Assembly: GCA_904066235.2 (NCBI GenBank)
Contig: CAJFCV020000003.1
Location: 3,348,001 to 3,412,000 of the forward strand
Reading direction: 5' to 3'
From: Bursaphelenchus xylophilus
Taxonomy: Eukaryota; Nematoda; Chromadorea; Rhabditida; Aphelenchoididae
DNA length: 64,000 bases
The notes beneath the pieces were generated by a model. That model was not told the origin of the DNA, searched no databases, and saw only the letters and a list, made by a program, of their open reading frames with translations. Position 1 is the stretch's first letter. Each line of letters starts with the position of its first letter. Below are positions 9,906-22,100 of this stretch, piece after piece. A program made the translations under genes and the position numbers.

Positions 9906-12034
9906 ATTTAGTCATCAAAAATTTGCATAAATAATTGCGGTTCGAATTCCAAATACCCGTGCAATAGGAGTGCGCGAACATGGGAATGAAGGACTGTTTG
10001 GGGACAGTTGTCAAGGAAACCCTTGAAACCCCTTATTCCTCCGTCTCTAAGACGGAATCGCAATAACACAACAAGAAGGCAAACTTCCCATAAGTGCGCA
10101 TGTGACAAGTTCGTCGCGTATTTTACATTCCTGGAAGTTGGACAAAGTTCTTGAGATACTTTTATGGGTTTCTGGTATAAATTTCCCTTTTCTCGTCAAA
10201 ATCTTTGTTAGTCATGCCTCTTTATGAAGGGACGTGAATTGTACGGCTTCGCTGAGTAAACTCATTTGTTATACGGCCGGATTTATCATTTGCTTCGCTT
10301 GTTTGGCAGCAACAGGAGGACACTTTTTTGTCAAGTTTCTTATTGTAGTATTGTTTTGGGTCTTGAAGGATGATTGTAAAAGTATTGTTCATTTTAAGCC
10401 GACAAATTATTTTTCCTACTATGGAATGAAGTGACACAAGTGATAGGTCAATTCCGTTTCTGCATCGGAGAACTGAAGTTAACATAAGTATCTAAAAACG
10501 TTTCATACGTACTTTTTCAAAAACTAGCCAGGAATATCGCACTCAGCGGCGCACGGCTGCTAGACGTATTGCCTGGCTCCTTTAGACGATAAGTCAGCTT
10601 GATACCGATTGAAATAGAACGAAATGTCACAAAAGAACCCTTTGTGGCAGTTCTTCGGTGGAAAATTTTTTCTCTCGTAATTATTTTGATTTATTTTGTA
10701 AATTGTGGCACTTTCGGACGAGGGTCAAAATAGGCCAACACGTTTTTTTTCTCTTTTGAGATGCTGTGCTGCGTGTCTTTTTCCATAACAGCTTGTGTAC
10801 AGAGCGATGCCTACGTGCTACATGAGGCCGAGAGAAGCTCCGTACAAGATTTTTAGCACTTCTTACAATTCAATAAATTTGACGAACACTTAGTAAGGGT
10901 TTTGCGTTTTTCTAAATTTTTGGTCACCTTGGACTTTTAAAAATCCTTTGATACTGTTTCGATTTACGTGTTGCATTGCTCCGTACTCACTTTCACCAAA
11001 TACTGAAGCAATTCATTCACTGAGGACAAATTGCCAGCGCAAATTGTGGGCATACATTTAGTCCAGAAGTGCAGTCCTAAACATTATTTTCTACCCACTT
11101 TCCCATCTACAATTCCATTGTATAAAGCCCCTTTTCGTCTGCCACTTTTTTCCCCAACACCTGACCAGTCTTGCAACCTCCAAATTTTTATTCCCCGCCT
11201 CTGAATTTCCAGCAAATCACCGCCTAATTTAATAGTAATGAACTGGTCAGTTTCCCATACTAAATGACCACTTCTTTCCAAAATTAGTAATTTTTATACA
11301 AACTTTTATCGAAAAACGCTATTTTTGGCCCCGAAAAAAACAATGGCCAGGTTTTCAAGGGCTTTCGGCAAGGGTGGGGTTAGCACGGGCCGGCGCGGTC
11401 ACCTGGACAATGTCCACTCAGACGGCCAGTTTCGCGGCCGCCAAAGCACGTAGTTTTTGCGAGGGTGGTTAATCAAGTATTAAATTGTACGGAAAACGTT
11501 TGGGGGCAGATCTCCGCAGGCTTTGCGGAGGATTACAAGCGTGAGGATACGGTGAAGAAATGGCATTTTTTGGGGAAATAAGAAGAGAGAATATGGTTTT
11601 TGGCGTAGAAATTTAAGCTTGTCATTTTGATTTTTGCTGCTAGAAAATTTGCTACGCTATATTAAATTTATGAATGAAGCTGTGCTTGTTTTTGTCATGG
11701 CCAAACAAGGTTTCAAAGGGGGCTTACAGGATCTCTTTTTGGAAAAGCAGGGTACAAGTAGCTGCAGGGAAAGAGAAAATACAATATTGGCTTCTTATAA
11801 TGCCGAAAGGTCTCACTTGTTTTTAAAGTTTTTTGCAAAGTGGACTGCTTCTCTAAGGTTCTTAGAAGGCTTAAAGACACAGTGCAGGTCTAGCGGAATT
11901 TGGTGTAAATTGCAGCTTAATATAGTGGAATGATGGGTTTGCCGGTATCTTAGGGACTTAAATTAATCACAACGAATAGATACATATTTCGGACGTGTTG
12001 GAAGTTCAAACTTTTCTTAAATGACCGCATTTCT

Positions 12035-12036
12035 AG
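12035..12036 (+). promoter_or_regulatory. probable spliced-leader trans-splice acceptor of the GPCR gene
   Basis: GACCGCATTTCTAG ends six bases before the ATG of the GPCR. No upstream exon is visible, which is the usual arrangement for spliced-leader addition in nematodes. Confidence 0.55.
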
Positions 12037-12042
12037 CCCAAA

Positions 12043-14214
12043 ATGTCATCTTCGCCTCCACCGATTCTCTATGTCGATTATGGCGATACAATTGCCGATG
12101 TGGCTATGCGAGAAGCAACATCGACCAGTCTAACAACGACCACCTCCATATTGCTGACGGTCCTTTTATTGTTGACATTCTTCTCCAATTTATTTCTTGT
12201 CGCAACCATTACTGCAAGGTGAGATACAATTTTTGGCACAGCCAAAGCCACACTGCGTATTTTACAAGTTCATTTCAGTTGCAAACTACGTGCCAATTTA
12301 CTTTACCTCATCTTTATTCAACTGGGTATTCTTAATCTTATTGAGTCAATCTTTGTGATGTTCGTATCCCTGTTGTATGTTGCCAACAATAATTGGGTAT
12401 TTGGGGATGTGGTTTGTCGAATTAATGCCACGGCTCAGGATGTAAGTGAAAATTTTAAAAATTTTTGGCGGTGTAGAGAGGCGTTTTGAAACTTTTGTTA
12501 CGACCATTACAATATTTTTTTTCACATTTTCAGTTCGTATTCCTCCAATCATTCTTCACCATCATGCTTATGGCTGTAGAGCGAGCCCTTGGCCTCACGA
12601 CCAGTGGTCGCCTACTTCTCACCAGAAGATATGCCATCTGCCTCTCCTTACTGTTCACTGCCATCTCCTTTTGTTTTGCATCTCCGGCTCTCTTTAAAGG
12701 CTTTAATGTCCAGCCGTTTCCCTATCGATACATATGTGCGATCGGATCGAATGCGCCACTGCCCTATGCGATCGTTCAGATGATTGTTTATGGCGGAGGA
12801 ATCTTCGTGATAACTATGTGTTTCTGCGCGATTATGAGGTACAAGAGGTTCACGACGGATAGCAGGACATTGCCGGCGAAGCCTCAGGTAAATTGAGACT
12901 TCTTGTTTGTAAAAAAATCATTCTCAGGACTACGGTGCGTTTATCATGGAGTCCCGAGCATTGGAAGACTACATGACAATGACCCGACTGATCATCTTCA
13001 TCTTTATTGCATATATTCTCCTTCAAGGACCGTATCTCGTTCTCAATTTCTTTGTTCAAATTCGCAACAGTGAACAACTACTGGCCGCGAATGCCAATGT
13101 AATAGAAGTCTCGCAAGATCTCGACACTCTTCTAACTTTCCTCATGATGTTTTACCCGTTCACTGTGACTGTCTTGATCTTCTGTTTCTGTCGTGATATC
13201 TGGCTAAAGATGGTGAATCTCCTGTTTTGCCGTCGATCAACCGGAGTTCCTTACGGCAGTTGGATGAGAGAAGGGAAAGGCAGCAATTGCTGTAAGTTTC
13301 TTGGCTTAAATTAGGGTATCATTCGAAGTATAAAATACTGTACATGTATATCTGTTTAAGTGGAAGACTCTACATCTTCGGATAGAGTTCTAACTCTGGT
13401 CGCGACCACCGAAGGTCTGCAGATCAGAGACCCCAACGGGCAGTATCGCCCACCTCCGATACAACCCCTATACTCGGATCCAGTGGCCCGAGAGTCAACT
13501 CCGAATGTCGACTTCTGCTTGCCAAACCAAGGTAAGTCGAAGATGATTTGCTGAGATCATAACAATAAAAATAATTTTTTTTCATTGTTGTGGCCATATA
13601 CCAAATTTTTCAAATTTTACATTAATAACTTACATACACTACCTATCGATCACTTGAAGTCTGTGATACTCGAATATTTTGTGTAGGATAATAAGTAATA
13701 TGGGCACACAGACAATGGTCTTCCAGGTTTGCTGGATACGCTTTGATCTCCCATTTAAAAGAAACCAAACAAACCTGAATGTTTATCGTCAGAACAACGC
13801 ATGCCGTTTTTAAAATTTTTTGCAAAGCTTTGCCAAATTTAACCAATTCCACAAAAGGGTCTCCGCAAAAAATCGCTACAGTTATTTCATGTTTTCGCGG
13901 CTTAAAATCTCCCATTTTTTTCAGTTTCCGACGACAACAACTCCGTCAAGACCCATAATCTATCCAATCCTCGGATATTGAAGAATCCTCGAAGAAATAT
14001 CCAGATCAGTCAGACAAGGACCATTATTCCAAATGAGTTCAAAATAAAGTTGGATTCTACCAGTGGATCCGATATATCCAACAAAGCCAGCAAAATCCCG
14101 TTGTCAAATCGGCAAAAGTTGCAACGACGGAAGAGGAAGCCCAGAGTTGGAGGTACCGTGGGAAAAAAGGCAAATGTTGCAACGAATGTAGCGAAAAAGA
14201 AGAATTCAAAATAA
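12043..14214 (+). CDS. class A-like GPCR, complete, 6 exons, long basic tail
   Basis: Exons 12043-12218, 12279-12441, 12534-12887, 12928-13291, 13361-13531 and 13925-14214 join in frame to 505 aa. The short N-terminus lacks a signal peptide. Helices are visible at about 35-57 (TM1), 66-92 (TM2), 105-128 (TM3), 148-166 (TM4), 188-212 (TM5), 250-274 (TM6) and 297-317 (TM7). C105 at the start of TM3 and C181 in loop 2 can form the canonical disulphide. The DRY motif is ERA (129-131), TM6 keeps a proline (GPY, 266), and NPxxY is altered to YPFTV (307-311). After TM7 comes CCR-rich cytoplasm and a ~170-residue tail: Pro/Ser-rich first, then very Lys/Arg-rich to the stop. The ligand is unknown; it could be an orphan peptide or amine receptor. 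An acceptor six bases before the ATG fits trans-splicing. Confidence 0.9.
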
Positions 14215-14240
14215 AACTTGCTCTAATATATAATATTACA

Positions 14241-14246
14241 AATAAA
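14241..14246 (+). terminator. poly(A) signal of the GPCR gene
   Basis: AATAAA 27 nt after the TAA stop. Confidence 0.7.
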
Positions 14247-17200
14247 TTTATACAAAGCTCGAAGCTGTACTCAATTTAAATTGATGACTAAAACAAATAT
14301 TAATGTATCAATATAGTACTGTAAACGATGACCTCATTTGCTGCCGGAATCTTGTCTTCGTAGTAAATAGATGGAAGTTTTTAGCTGCTTATACGGCGGC
14401 ATGTTCGACTTCGTTTGAGTGACAAGACCACCAAATTATGTGTTCCTCCAAGTTCAAATTTAACTGCATCTCAACGCGCGGAAGCATTTTTTAAGTGTGC
14501 TTTGCTTTCAAATACGGAAACCCTTTTTTTAAAACTTGTGATTTATGTTTGGTGTACACACCCATTACAAGAAATAGCAACAGCCATTGTCAAGTTGTTT
14601 TTCAAGGACTTATTTTATTACCAGGAAAAGTCTCATAAATTCTATTTCGGGTAATTAGATTTTCACTGCCTAATTGCACACGAGAAGACTTTTCCAAGTA
14701 TTTCAAAAAATGTTTTGACCTTCCGAATGGACCCAGACAGCATTGTTTGGATGTATTTATATTATTCCATTGACCGCTCAATCGGCTATGGCCGTGAATT
14801 TTTTGGGAAGCCTACAGCTTTTTTAAGAAAGCGTTGAGCCACCTATATGCATGTGAAATGCTGAAAATTTTAATGATATAGTCACCCTGATTAACATGGA
14901 AAGTATCCAAAGTGTAAAGCATAGATTTTTGTCCTGGAAGTTTTAACTCGCGCCGAAATCACTCCAGCGACTTTACGAACGGCTAGTATGACAGGTAGAT
15001 TTATATGGAAAAAATAGACCGTAAATCCACCGAGTTCCGGGAACTTGAACGCGCATTTCTTATGCATTACAATTTCGCTTCTTAAAAAAGAAAACTTAAA
15101 CGACCCGGTTTCTTTAATGTAAACCCTCCGGGAAAAGGAAATTGAATTGCCGAAGTAATCGCTACCTTTACGTTTGACAACATATGTTTCTGTCACTCTT
15201 TTGGTGTCTACAGCATTCGACGGATAGCCTTGGATTTTGTGCTCTACTATGATACATATACAAAAGCTATATTATTACAGACAAGAACCTGTCAATTGTA
15301 CATTTAAAAATTCGTGTTATGAGCAGACATGTACGTATGCTGTGACACTTTTTTTTGTAGAACAATGAGGCTTTTGATGGTGTTTTTAAAATGTCTCTCG
15401 GATTCATAGAAGATTAATCGGGTTTGCTATAAAGTTTAAAAGTATGTCCGGGACTAATCCAGATGCAAATGGCGGGCTGTTTACGTTCGGTTTGACATTT
15501 CTTGTACCACCAATTTTTCGGTGGAGATTTTTATAAACTTTGATCTTCTTTTGAATGAATATATTTTTTGGCAGCCCTGTGCTCCTCATTTCGCATGCTC
15601 TCTCGTAAAAATGACGTTGTGCAAGGTATAGTCAAGCTTGTTGAACGAGATTTTTGAAAATACGTTAATAATATGTGGCTGGTTCAGCTCACAAAAAAAA
15701 TCGCCGAAAATTAAAGTGCCCGCTTGCTTACGGCATGCTGCAAAATTTGAATTGCGATTTTCGCGATATATCGTTCGCTATAAATATTTTACCATTCCCC
15801 AACCACAAGTATGACTCGGTTTGTTTTGTGTTTTGAACTGTTTTGGCCCATTTTAAACCCGGAATATTTGATTAGTTTATGCTGTCCTCTCTAAAAATGG
15901 TGTTGGGGTCGAGAAAAAGTGTCATATATCTTTTTTTCCGCGATGAAGTGCGAGTCAACAATTCTGTTGAATATTCGATACAACATTCTGAACTGGACTT
16001 CAAGCCGGACATTTATTTCAAACAAAATTTCTGTATTCGTATTTCAACGAAAGAGATTTTGGTTTTGAAATTTGCGAGTCATCATTTTCCATTGGGATTT
16101 ATAATTGAAATGGGGGCCAGAATAACATTAAAATTTCCGAATTTTGAAAAAAAAATTAAAATTCTTGTAATACAAACCGCCTTCCAAAGCTCGTTCCCTG
16201 ACCTCATTACCTACCCCAGACCCCGGCAAAGACTTGTTTTGGTCGTAACAGAGGTCAACAAAAATATTCCTTTCATAAGGCCCGCTCCAGCCATCAGAAG
16301 TTACACTGCTTCGAGTTCCCCCAGGATTTTATAAATAATTTAATTTTATTTCGCCGTATTTCGCAAGAGCGCTGTTCGTTCTATATTATAACATCTGAGG
16401 GCCCTAGCACGACACGTGCACTTTCGAATGTGATTACAACGAGATTTGTGATTTTGAGGGGTGAAAGACGATTATAGGTATATAATCGTGTAGTGTTAGA
16501 GGTCATGTCATCCATTTTTCTGATTTCATTCTTCGAATGTGTTGTGCAAACAGAACGTATGGTTTGGTATGGGCAAAATAGGAAACGAAACAATATTTCC
16601 GGTGATTGGAATGGGTAAATAGTGGGGGAGTTGGGCAAAAAAAGAAAAAACGTTGTGAGGGTGCTTTTTACGTATCAGCCGGTCGGGAAAATAATGTGTT
16701 TTATATCCTGAAGCCTTTCGCCTGTTACGGCTAGCCGTTGCAAATCGATGATTGGAGGATTGCAAAGAACGATGAATCCACATTATTTTCCCGACAGACT
16801 GATGCAGGGAAACTAGTGGTTCAACGCAAATTAATGGTTTCTGGGGTATGAGACGAATTTTAAGCCTGCGCTTTTCAAGAAATACCAAGATTTTTTGGTC
16901 AAAAGATAAAAAAAATCGACTTTGTTTCTGTAGTAAAGTTTTTTTGGACTCGATGCAATGCAGACAAGTCGTGTTTACTAGCACGCTTATCAATTCGTAA
17001 AAACTTTTTCTCACCCGGCAGCTAGGATAATATTCAACGATTTTTGTTGTTCAGGAAGCGAAAAGCGGAGATTCGCCACAAAGAAAAAATTGCTTTGCTA
17101 TATCTCTGCCATCTTCCGGCAGAGAAAGCAGCTTCTTATTTTCGATGGAAATAAAGAAAAAAAAATTTTAGAGGCAAAAAAGCGTTGCATTCTGGCCAAA

Positions 17201-18922
17201 TTTAGTAACAAGAATCTCTCCTTTCCGCGCGAATTTCACATGTCTTAAAAGTAGTCAGAAAAAATCAATCCAAAATTTTGCAAGTTCTCAGTAAAATCTT
17301 ATTAAAAGAGTACTTCGAACAGTTCCCTTGAACGTTCAAGTGACTTAATTTTGGCCCTTTGGCTATAAAACCTTTTGCTTTTTGACGCTCCACTTTTCCA
17401 GCTACAATTCGTCTTATAAACAGGCCCATTAGCATACATTTTACATAATCCTCTTCCCTATTGTTTGCAAGTTCGAATTACTCTTGAAATTCGTAGAACT
17501 GCTTTCCATTTACACCTTCTTGTTCGTCAATGCCCTCATCTTTTGCATTTTTTTTCGACCGTTGACCTTCTTCCCTGTGTCAGTGTTTGATGCATCCGTG
17601 AAATTAAATTATTATTTTCCGGCATGATTCCCACTGTCCCAAACAGGGCATTAGGAATGCATATGGCATAAGTTTACCACGGGTTTTTTGTCTATAAAGT
17701 ATTTGGTTGGGTTCACTTTTGAGCGCAGTTTCCGGGAAGTTATGGGATGTATAAAATAATCAGTTGTTTTTTGATGAAAAAAGGAGCTGAAATTTCCAAA
17801 AAAAGATGTAGTGCCCAGGCTTTTCATTTATTACAAATTTTAGTCAGCTTGCCGAAGCATTTTCTTTTGTTTTTCAACGAACTTTTCAGACGATCGAAGA
17901 GGCGTACCGCGGATTGCGAGAAGCTAGGATTTTTTTGCAGTGTATATTCGCAATTTCCATTAGTAAAAGTTTGGTTTTTATATTTAAAAATGTTGATTAA
18001 AGGGCCAGCCTAGTTTTAAATGGCGCTTTTAACGGCGTGGGAAACGGAATTTCCAAAAAAGTTTCCTCGTCTAGAGCATCAATGACGACGTAAAAAATAG
18101 TAGTGACAGTCTACGTGCTTACAAATAATGATAATTATTTCTTTACTCTTTGTAATTTTGCCGACTTTGTTTTCGTGGCAGGACATAAAAACAATTTTTG
18201 ACGTCTCATTTTCTACGCCATAAAAGCCATGATTTACATGTAGCTATACCAGTCTTTTAAGGCATACGGGACAGTGTTTCAATTTGCCAATTTTTTAGAG
18301 GAAATAGTTTTTGATTTTTTGCCAAATTTCGGTCAAAGAAAAAGCATTTGAAACGCGCAAGCCTACGATTAGGAGGAACATTTTGTTCAAGTTTGTGCCA
18401 AGTTTTATGACATTTTGAACTTTTCTTTTTTGTTAATGTAAGACCTTTGAGATCATCCTCAACAATTTCTTATTAAATATTTTCTTTATTTCTCACTCTT
18501 AAAGAAACTTTATACATATACAGCAGTATACTGTTCCATTTTTCAATTACTCCTATTACCAACTCCATTTACCCCATTCAACCTTTCCCTGACCGAAAAG
18601 TCGAAGAATTATTTTGAGGCTTTATTTAATTTCAATGTAATTTAATGATTTTGTGGTATACTGACGTCAAATAAACACTTTCGGGCCCCATTTTTCGGGG
18701 GTTTTGAAAATTGCACGCTTCTTGTTTCTCTTTTAGCAAAAACGGACTTTTGAGCGGTTTTGTTTTCACAATTCAAACAGGAGCGGCTTTGGTATTGCGC
18801 AATCTTATCTTTGTTTCTTAAATATTGCGTGAATTATGCAAATAATTTTGGTTATTATGCAAAAATATGCAAATTTTTTGTTTGATTAAATAATTTTTTC
18901 AATCAAAAAATTTCGATTTCAG
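14247..18922. other. intergenic, gene-poor, repeat remnants
   Basis: No exon with convincing codon use and splice sites. A 151-codon ORF at 15,879-16,334 has AT-rich, noncommittal codons and no domain. It contains one CAGTCTGTCGGG MITE (16,675-16,802) and decayed pieces resembling the ACTAACAGGGG element, for example around 15,440-15,670. Confidence 0.45.
16675..16802. mobile_element. mariner-like MITE, CAGTCTGTCGGG family, copy 3
   Basis: A 128 bp copy with left end TCAGCCGGTCGGGAAAATAA and right end TTATTTTCCCGACAGACTGA. TA precedes it; the right TA has become TG. The interior differs from the other copies and contains a small palindrome, CCTGTTACGGCTAGCCG. Confidence 0.8.
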
Positions 18923-19174
18923 AGCTCCGAAAATTCTTTGGACCGAATGCGCTGGTAGAAAATCCGCTCGGCTGAATAAAGAAGCCAGGGAATTAAGGTT
19001 TCTTTATGGCCTAATGATGTCCAAACATCATTGGAATTGATGGTATTGAAGCAGAAACGCGAGATGGATCCCCCCAGACGGAAGAGTGCCATTGTTTTGC
19101 CGGACTCGGACAGCGACGATGGTGATGACTACTTCGACGCCGACACCGGGCTCTTCCTCGACTTTGACTTTATG
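18923..19174 (+). CDS. first exon of an unidentified protein (acidic N-terminus)
   Basis: A strong acceptor GATTTCAG ends at 18922 with no visible upstream exon. After a ~117 nt leader, an ORF from ATG 19040 (second ATG 19064) runs 45 codons to a GTAGGT donor, phase 0. A TAA stop lies in frame before the first ATG, so this is a 5' end. The peptide has a basic start, then a highly acidic stretch around PDSDSDDGDDYF. The exon at 24,141-24,216 opens in phase 0, so the two could be spliced to each other. The product is not recognised. It could be an alternative 5' end of the distant rabphilin gene or belong to another gene. Confidence 0.5.
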
Positions 19175-22100
19175 GTAGGTGGCTTGGAATGAGCGGGGCG
19201 GTGGGTTAAGGGATTATACACTGTATGCTCAACATCTATGGTATAGTGCGGGCTTTGAAGCCGGCTTTTGAGGAAAGACTGGGTTTATGTAGTCCAGATT
19301 AGTAAAGGAAACTTGAGGGTCATGTGCTGAGGTTCTGACGAACATTGGCACAAATTTAAAACTCAATTTCCCAACGGTAATTTTTGGTTGACAATTCTTA
19401 AATTACTTTTTCACACTTCCTCGATGGCCAAAGGTCTTGTAATATAAAACAACGCGTATATAAGCAATCTCTACGCCGTAAGAATGGGTAAAACCAAGCG
19501 TAGCCGTCGCCAAATAGCCATTCTGCGCAACCATCCCTATCTCAGGCATCCGTCGTAATTTTTCTTCAAAAAATTAGCCAGCAAACATCAATATACCATG
19601 AAATCCCCTCGTCCCAAAGAGAATCCCATCTATCCTCCCACACAACCGTCCCACATAAATTTTACTGTGCCTTCCCCCCTTTTTGGTGCCATAAATAACG
19701 TCCTTATCGTTCAGGCCGTTCGATTTTGTTTTCGGACGAAATTAGTATTAAATGAATTAAAGTGCAAAATCTCCTGCTGCCACAGACGTTTTCTCATCTC
19801 AGAATATTGGTTTAGAAATTCAAAATTCTCGAGGAAGCCCGCCGGCTTCCAGATTTACGATATATTTTCGTGTGGTGTCTGCCGGACTCAAGATGCGGCG
19901 GAGAAGGAGTTCGAATGTGAGTTTCGTAATTTGCAGCTAGCTAGGACGTTTTGTGGAAAATTTTGAGGTCATCGATAATTTTGAAAAATAGAACCTAAAA
20001 TTTTAGTTTTCTTACAACATCTTTGGATGTTTTTTTTTCCTGGCTAGCCCGGACGAAACCTTGCTCTCTGTTTAGAAAATAACATCTCAATTTTTTCTTG
20101 ATTTTTTGAGGCAAATTTCGTCATCCAAAAATTCATCCGACGTTAATTTTGACGCCTACAATTCTTTGACCAAGTGCGTGGACAAACTGCCTAACAATAA
20201 ACGGGTTGGGAAATGCTCTTGATTGACGTGCAGGATTCCACGTGCGACGCTTTGATTTTTATGAAACCTGGGACGAGTTCAGATTAGACATGGCTGGGGG
20301 GCCGGGCCGAAAATCGCGGCCCGGCCCGGGGGCCGGAAGAGGTCGGCCCGGCCCCGGCCCCCTTCAAATTTTCTCGGCCCGGCCCGGCCCGGCCCGGCCC
20401 CCGGGGGGCCGGACCGGGCCGGGGGCCTACCGGGGGCCGAACTGTAAATATAAATACTGCATTCATTCCGAGATGTAACACATTTTTTGGGGCTTTGGTA
20501 GTTCAGCCCCTCACGAAAGGTAGTTCAAACTCCCACTGTTTTGTCCATTTCACACCTCCATAATGAAAAAATTCGAATAATACAAAAAATGGAAATTAGA
20601 GTAAAATGACTCCCGGCGTTTTAGCTCAAACCCCCAGTTACAGTCCAAATTCGTTCTTTTGGTTCAGGCTGATCGTAGCCGAGAGAACCCAATCCCAAGT
20701 AGGCGCTTCAGATTGGACGAGGGGGTTTATACTGGGTCATGAGAGGCTGAACTGTACTGGGGGGTTGTACTACCTTAGCCGCCAATTTTTTGTTATAACA
20801 ATCGGCAATAAATTTTTGAAACAAAAAATTACCAACCATTGCCTAAAATACTTCAAAAAACCCAATCGGTTCTTAGCTCTGCGTTTTATTTTTATTGGCA
20901 ACCCTAATTTTCGCTTCGAGACTGAGAATTTTAGTCATTGGGGGCCGATTGGGGGGCCTGGCGGGGGCCCCCGGTCGGCCCGGCCCGGGGGCCGGAAGAG
21001 TTCGGCCCGGCCCCGGGGCCTTTAAAACTCGTTCGGCCCGGCCCATTAGCCATGTCTAGTTCAGATATCTGTTTGTTAACGCGCACTAATTCCTTGAGCA
21101 GGTTTCTGATGATTTTTGACCCAAAAATATAATTTTGGGAGCTTTTGGGGTGGAAATAATTCTGCTCTGCTCTAATTGTAAACCAGATGTACAATGCCCA
21201 TGAAAAAAACCCCGTTGAGAAAGTAAAATAAGGCCAAAAATTTTCAGTTGACAACCGTTTTAGTAGTATTGAAAATTTTGAGAAAACCAATAAGCCATAG
21301 TTTAGGTACTTCTCCAACAACCTCAGCTTAAAAGTATCAAAAGACAGCAAAATTGTTTTCGTCTCTTCCAAAAACATTTTCCATAGTTTACTTTGTAAAC
21401 CTTGATACCTCTGAACCTTGAACCTACCATTTCGCGATAAACCCAACTTTTCAAAGCCCTTCAAAAATTCGAAACCAATACTGTTCTCTTCCCGGAAATA
21501 CATATCCTAGAGATGAACGTTTCGAATACGCGGAATCCCTTCATAAACAATAGGACTCCCAGTGAAGCGTAAAATTTGATTTATTTATGTGTTTTGCAAA
21601 TTCGGGAATTTATCAAGAGAGATGCCGTTTCACACCCTATTCAGACAAAGCATCAATATGAATTCGGTTTATTCGAAACGTTGTTCATGACAATTTGTTT
21701 ACGAAACTTTTGGCAAAACTTGGACTCTGCTTAGTTTGTGTGTGTTGTCGCTATGAGGAGCTCTGATGATATTTGGAAGAACGGCTGGGAGGCGGTAAGG
21801 CTTTTCTCGACTGCTTAGGTTGCCCGGTGTTACCGCTCTTGCAAAAACTTTTCATTATCTAGTAGGAGAAAGGCTCGAGGTGCGACGCTTAGATTCCAAA
21901 GATCCTTGGCATAAATTTAGAGTGTTTTTTTCTAAGGGCATTTGCAACAGTCCTAGCTGGCGCTTTGCTCAATTAAAAACAGATCTTTTTAGTCCGTTAT
22001 GCAATATTCGGCGCTTGTTACAGGTTTATCCATGAAAAATATTGTACTTATTTCTTGTGGCATCATTTTTACAAAGACGTTTTTCTTCCGCGCGAAATTG

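Larger units (their letters stand above)
9861..12036. other. intergenic between KCTD-type gene and GPCR gene
   Basis: It starts with the KCTD-type 3' UTR and its AATAAA at 9900. The rest shows no exon with a usable splice pattern. Short ORFs near 10,230-10,480 and 11,634-11,933 have AT-rich codons and no domain. A copy of the CGTATTTTAC motif is at 10,117. The GPCR promoter must be in the right part. Confidence 0.5.

Noticed and set aside
15879..16334. 151-codon plus-strand ORF
   Set aside because: AT-rich codons without bias, no domain, no matching splice signals.
20242..21132. ORFs on both strands through the GC blocks
   Set aside because: They are Gly/Pro/Arg-only translations of GGCCCGGCC repeats.
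21753..21794. 14-codon exon MRSSDDIWKNGWEA before GTAAGG
   Set aside because: No acceptor, phase 0, and it lies beside decayed repeat sequence.
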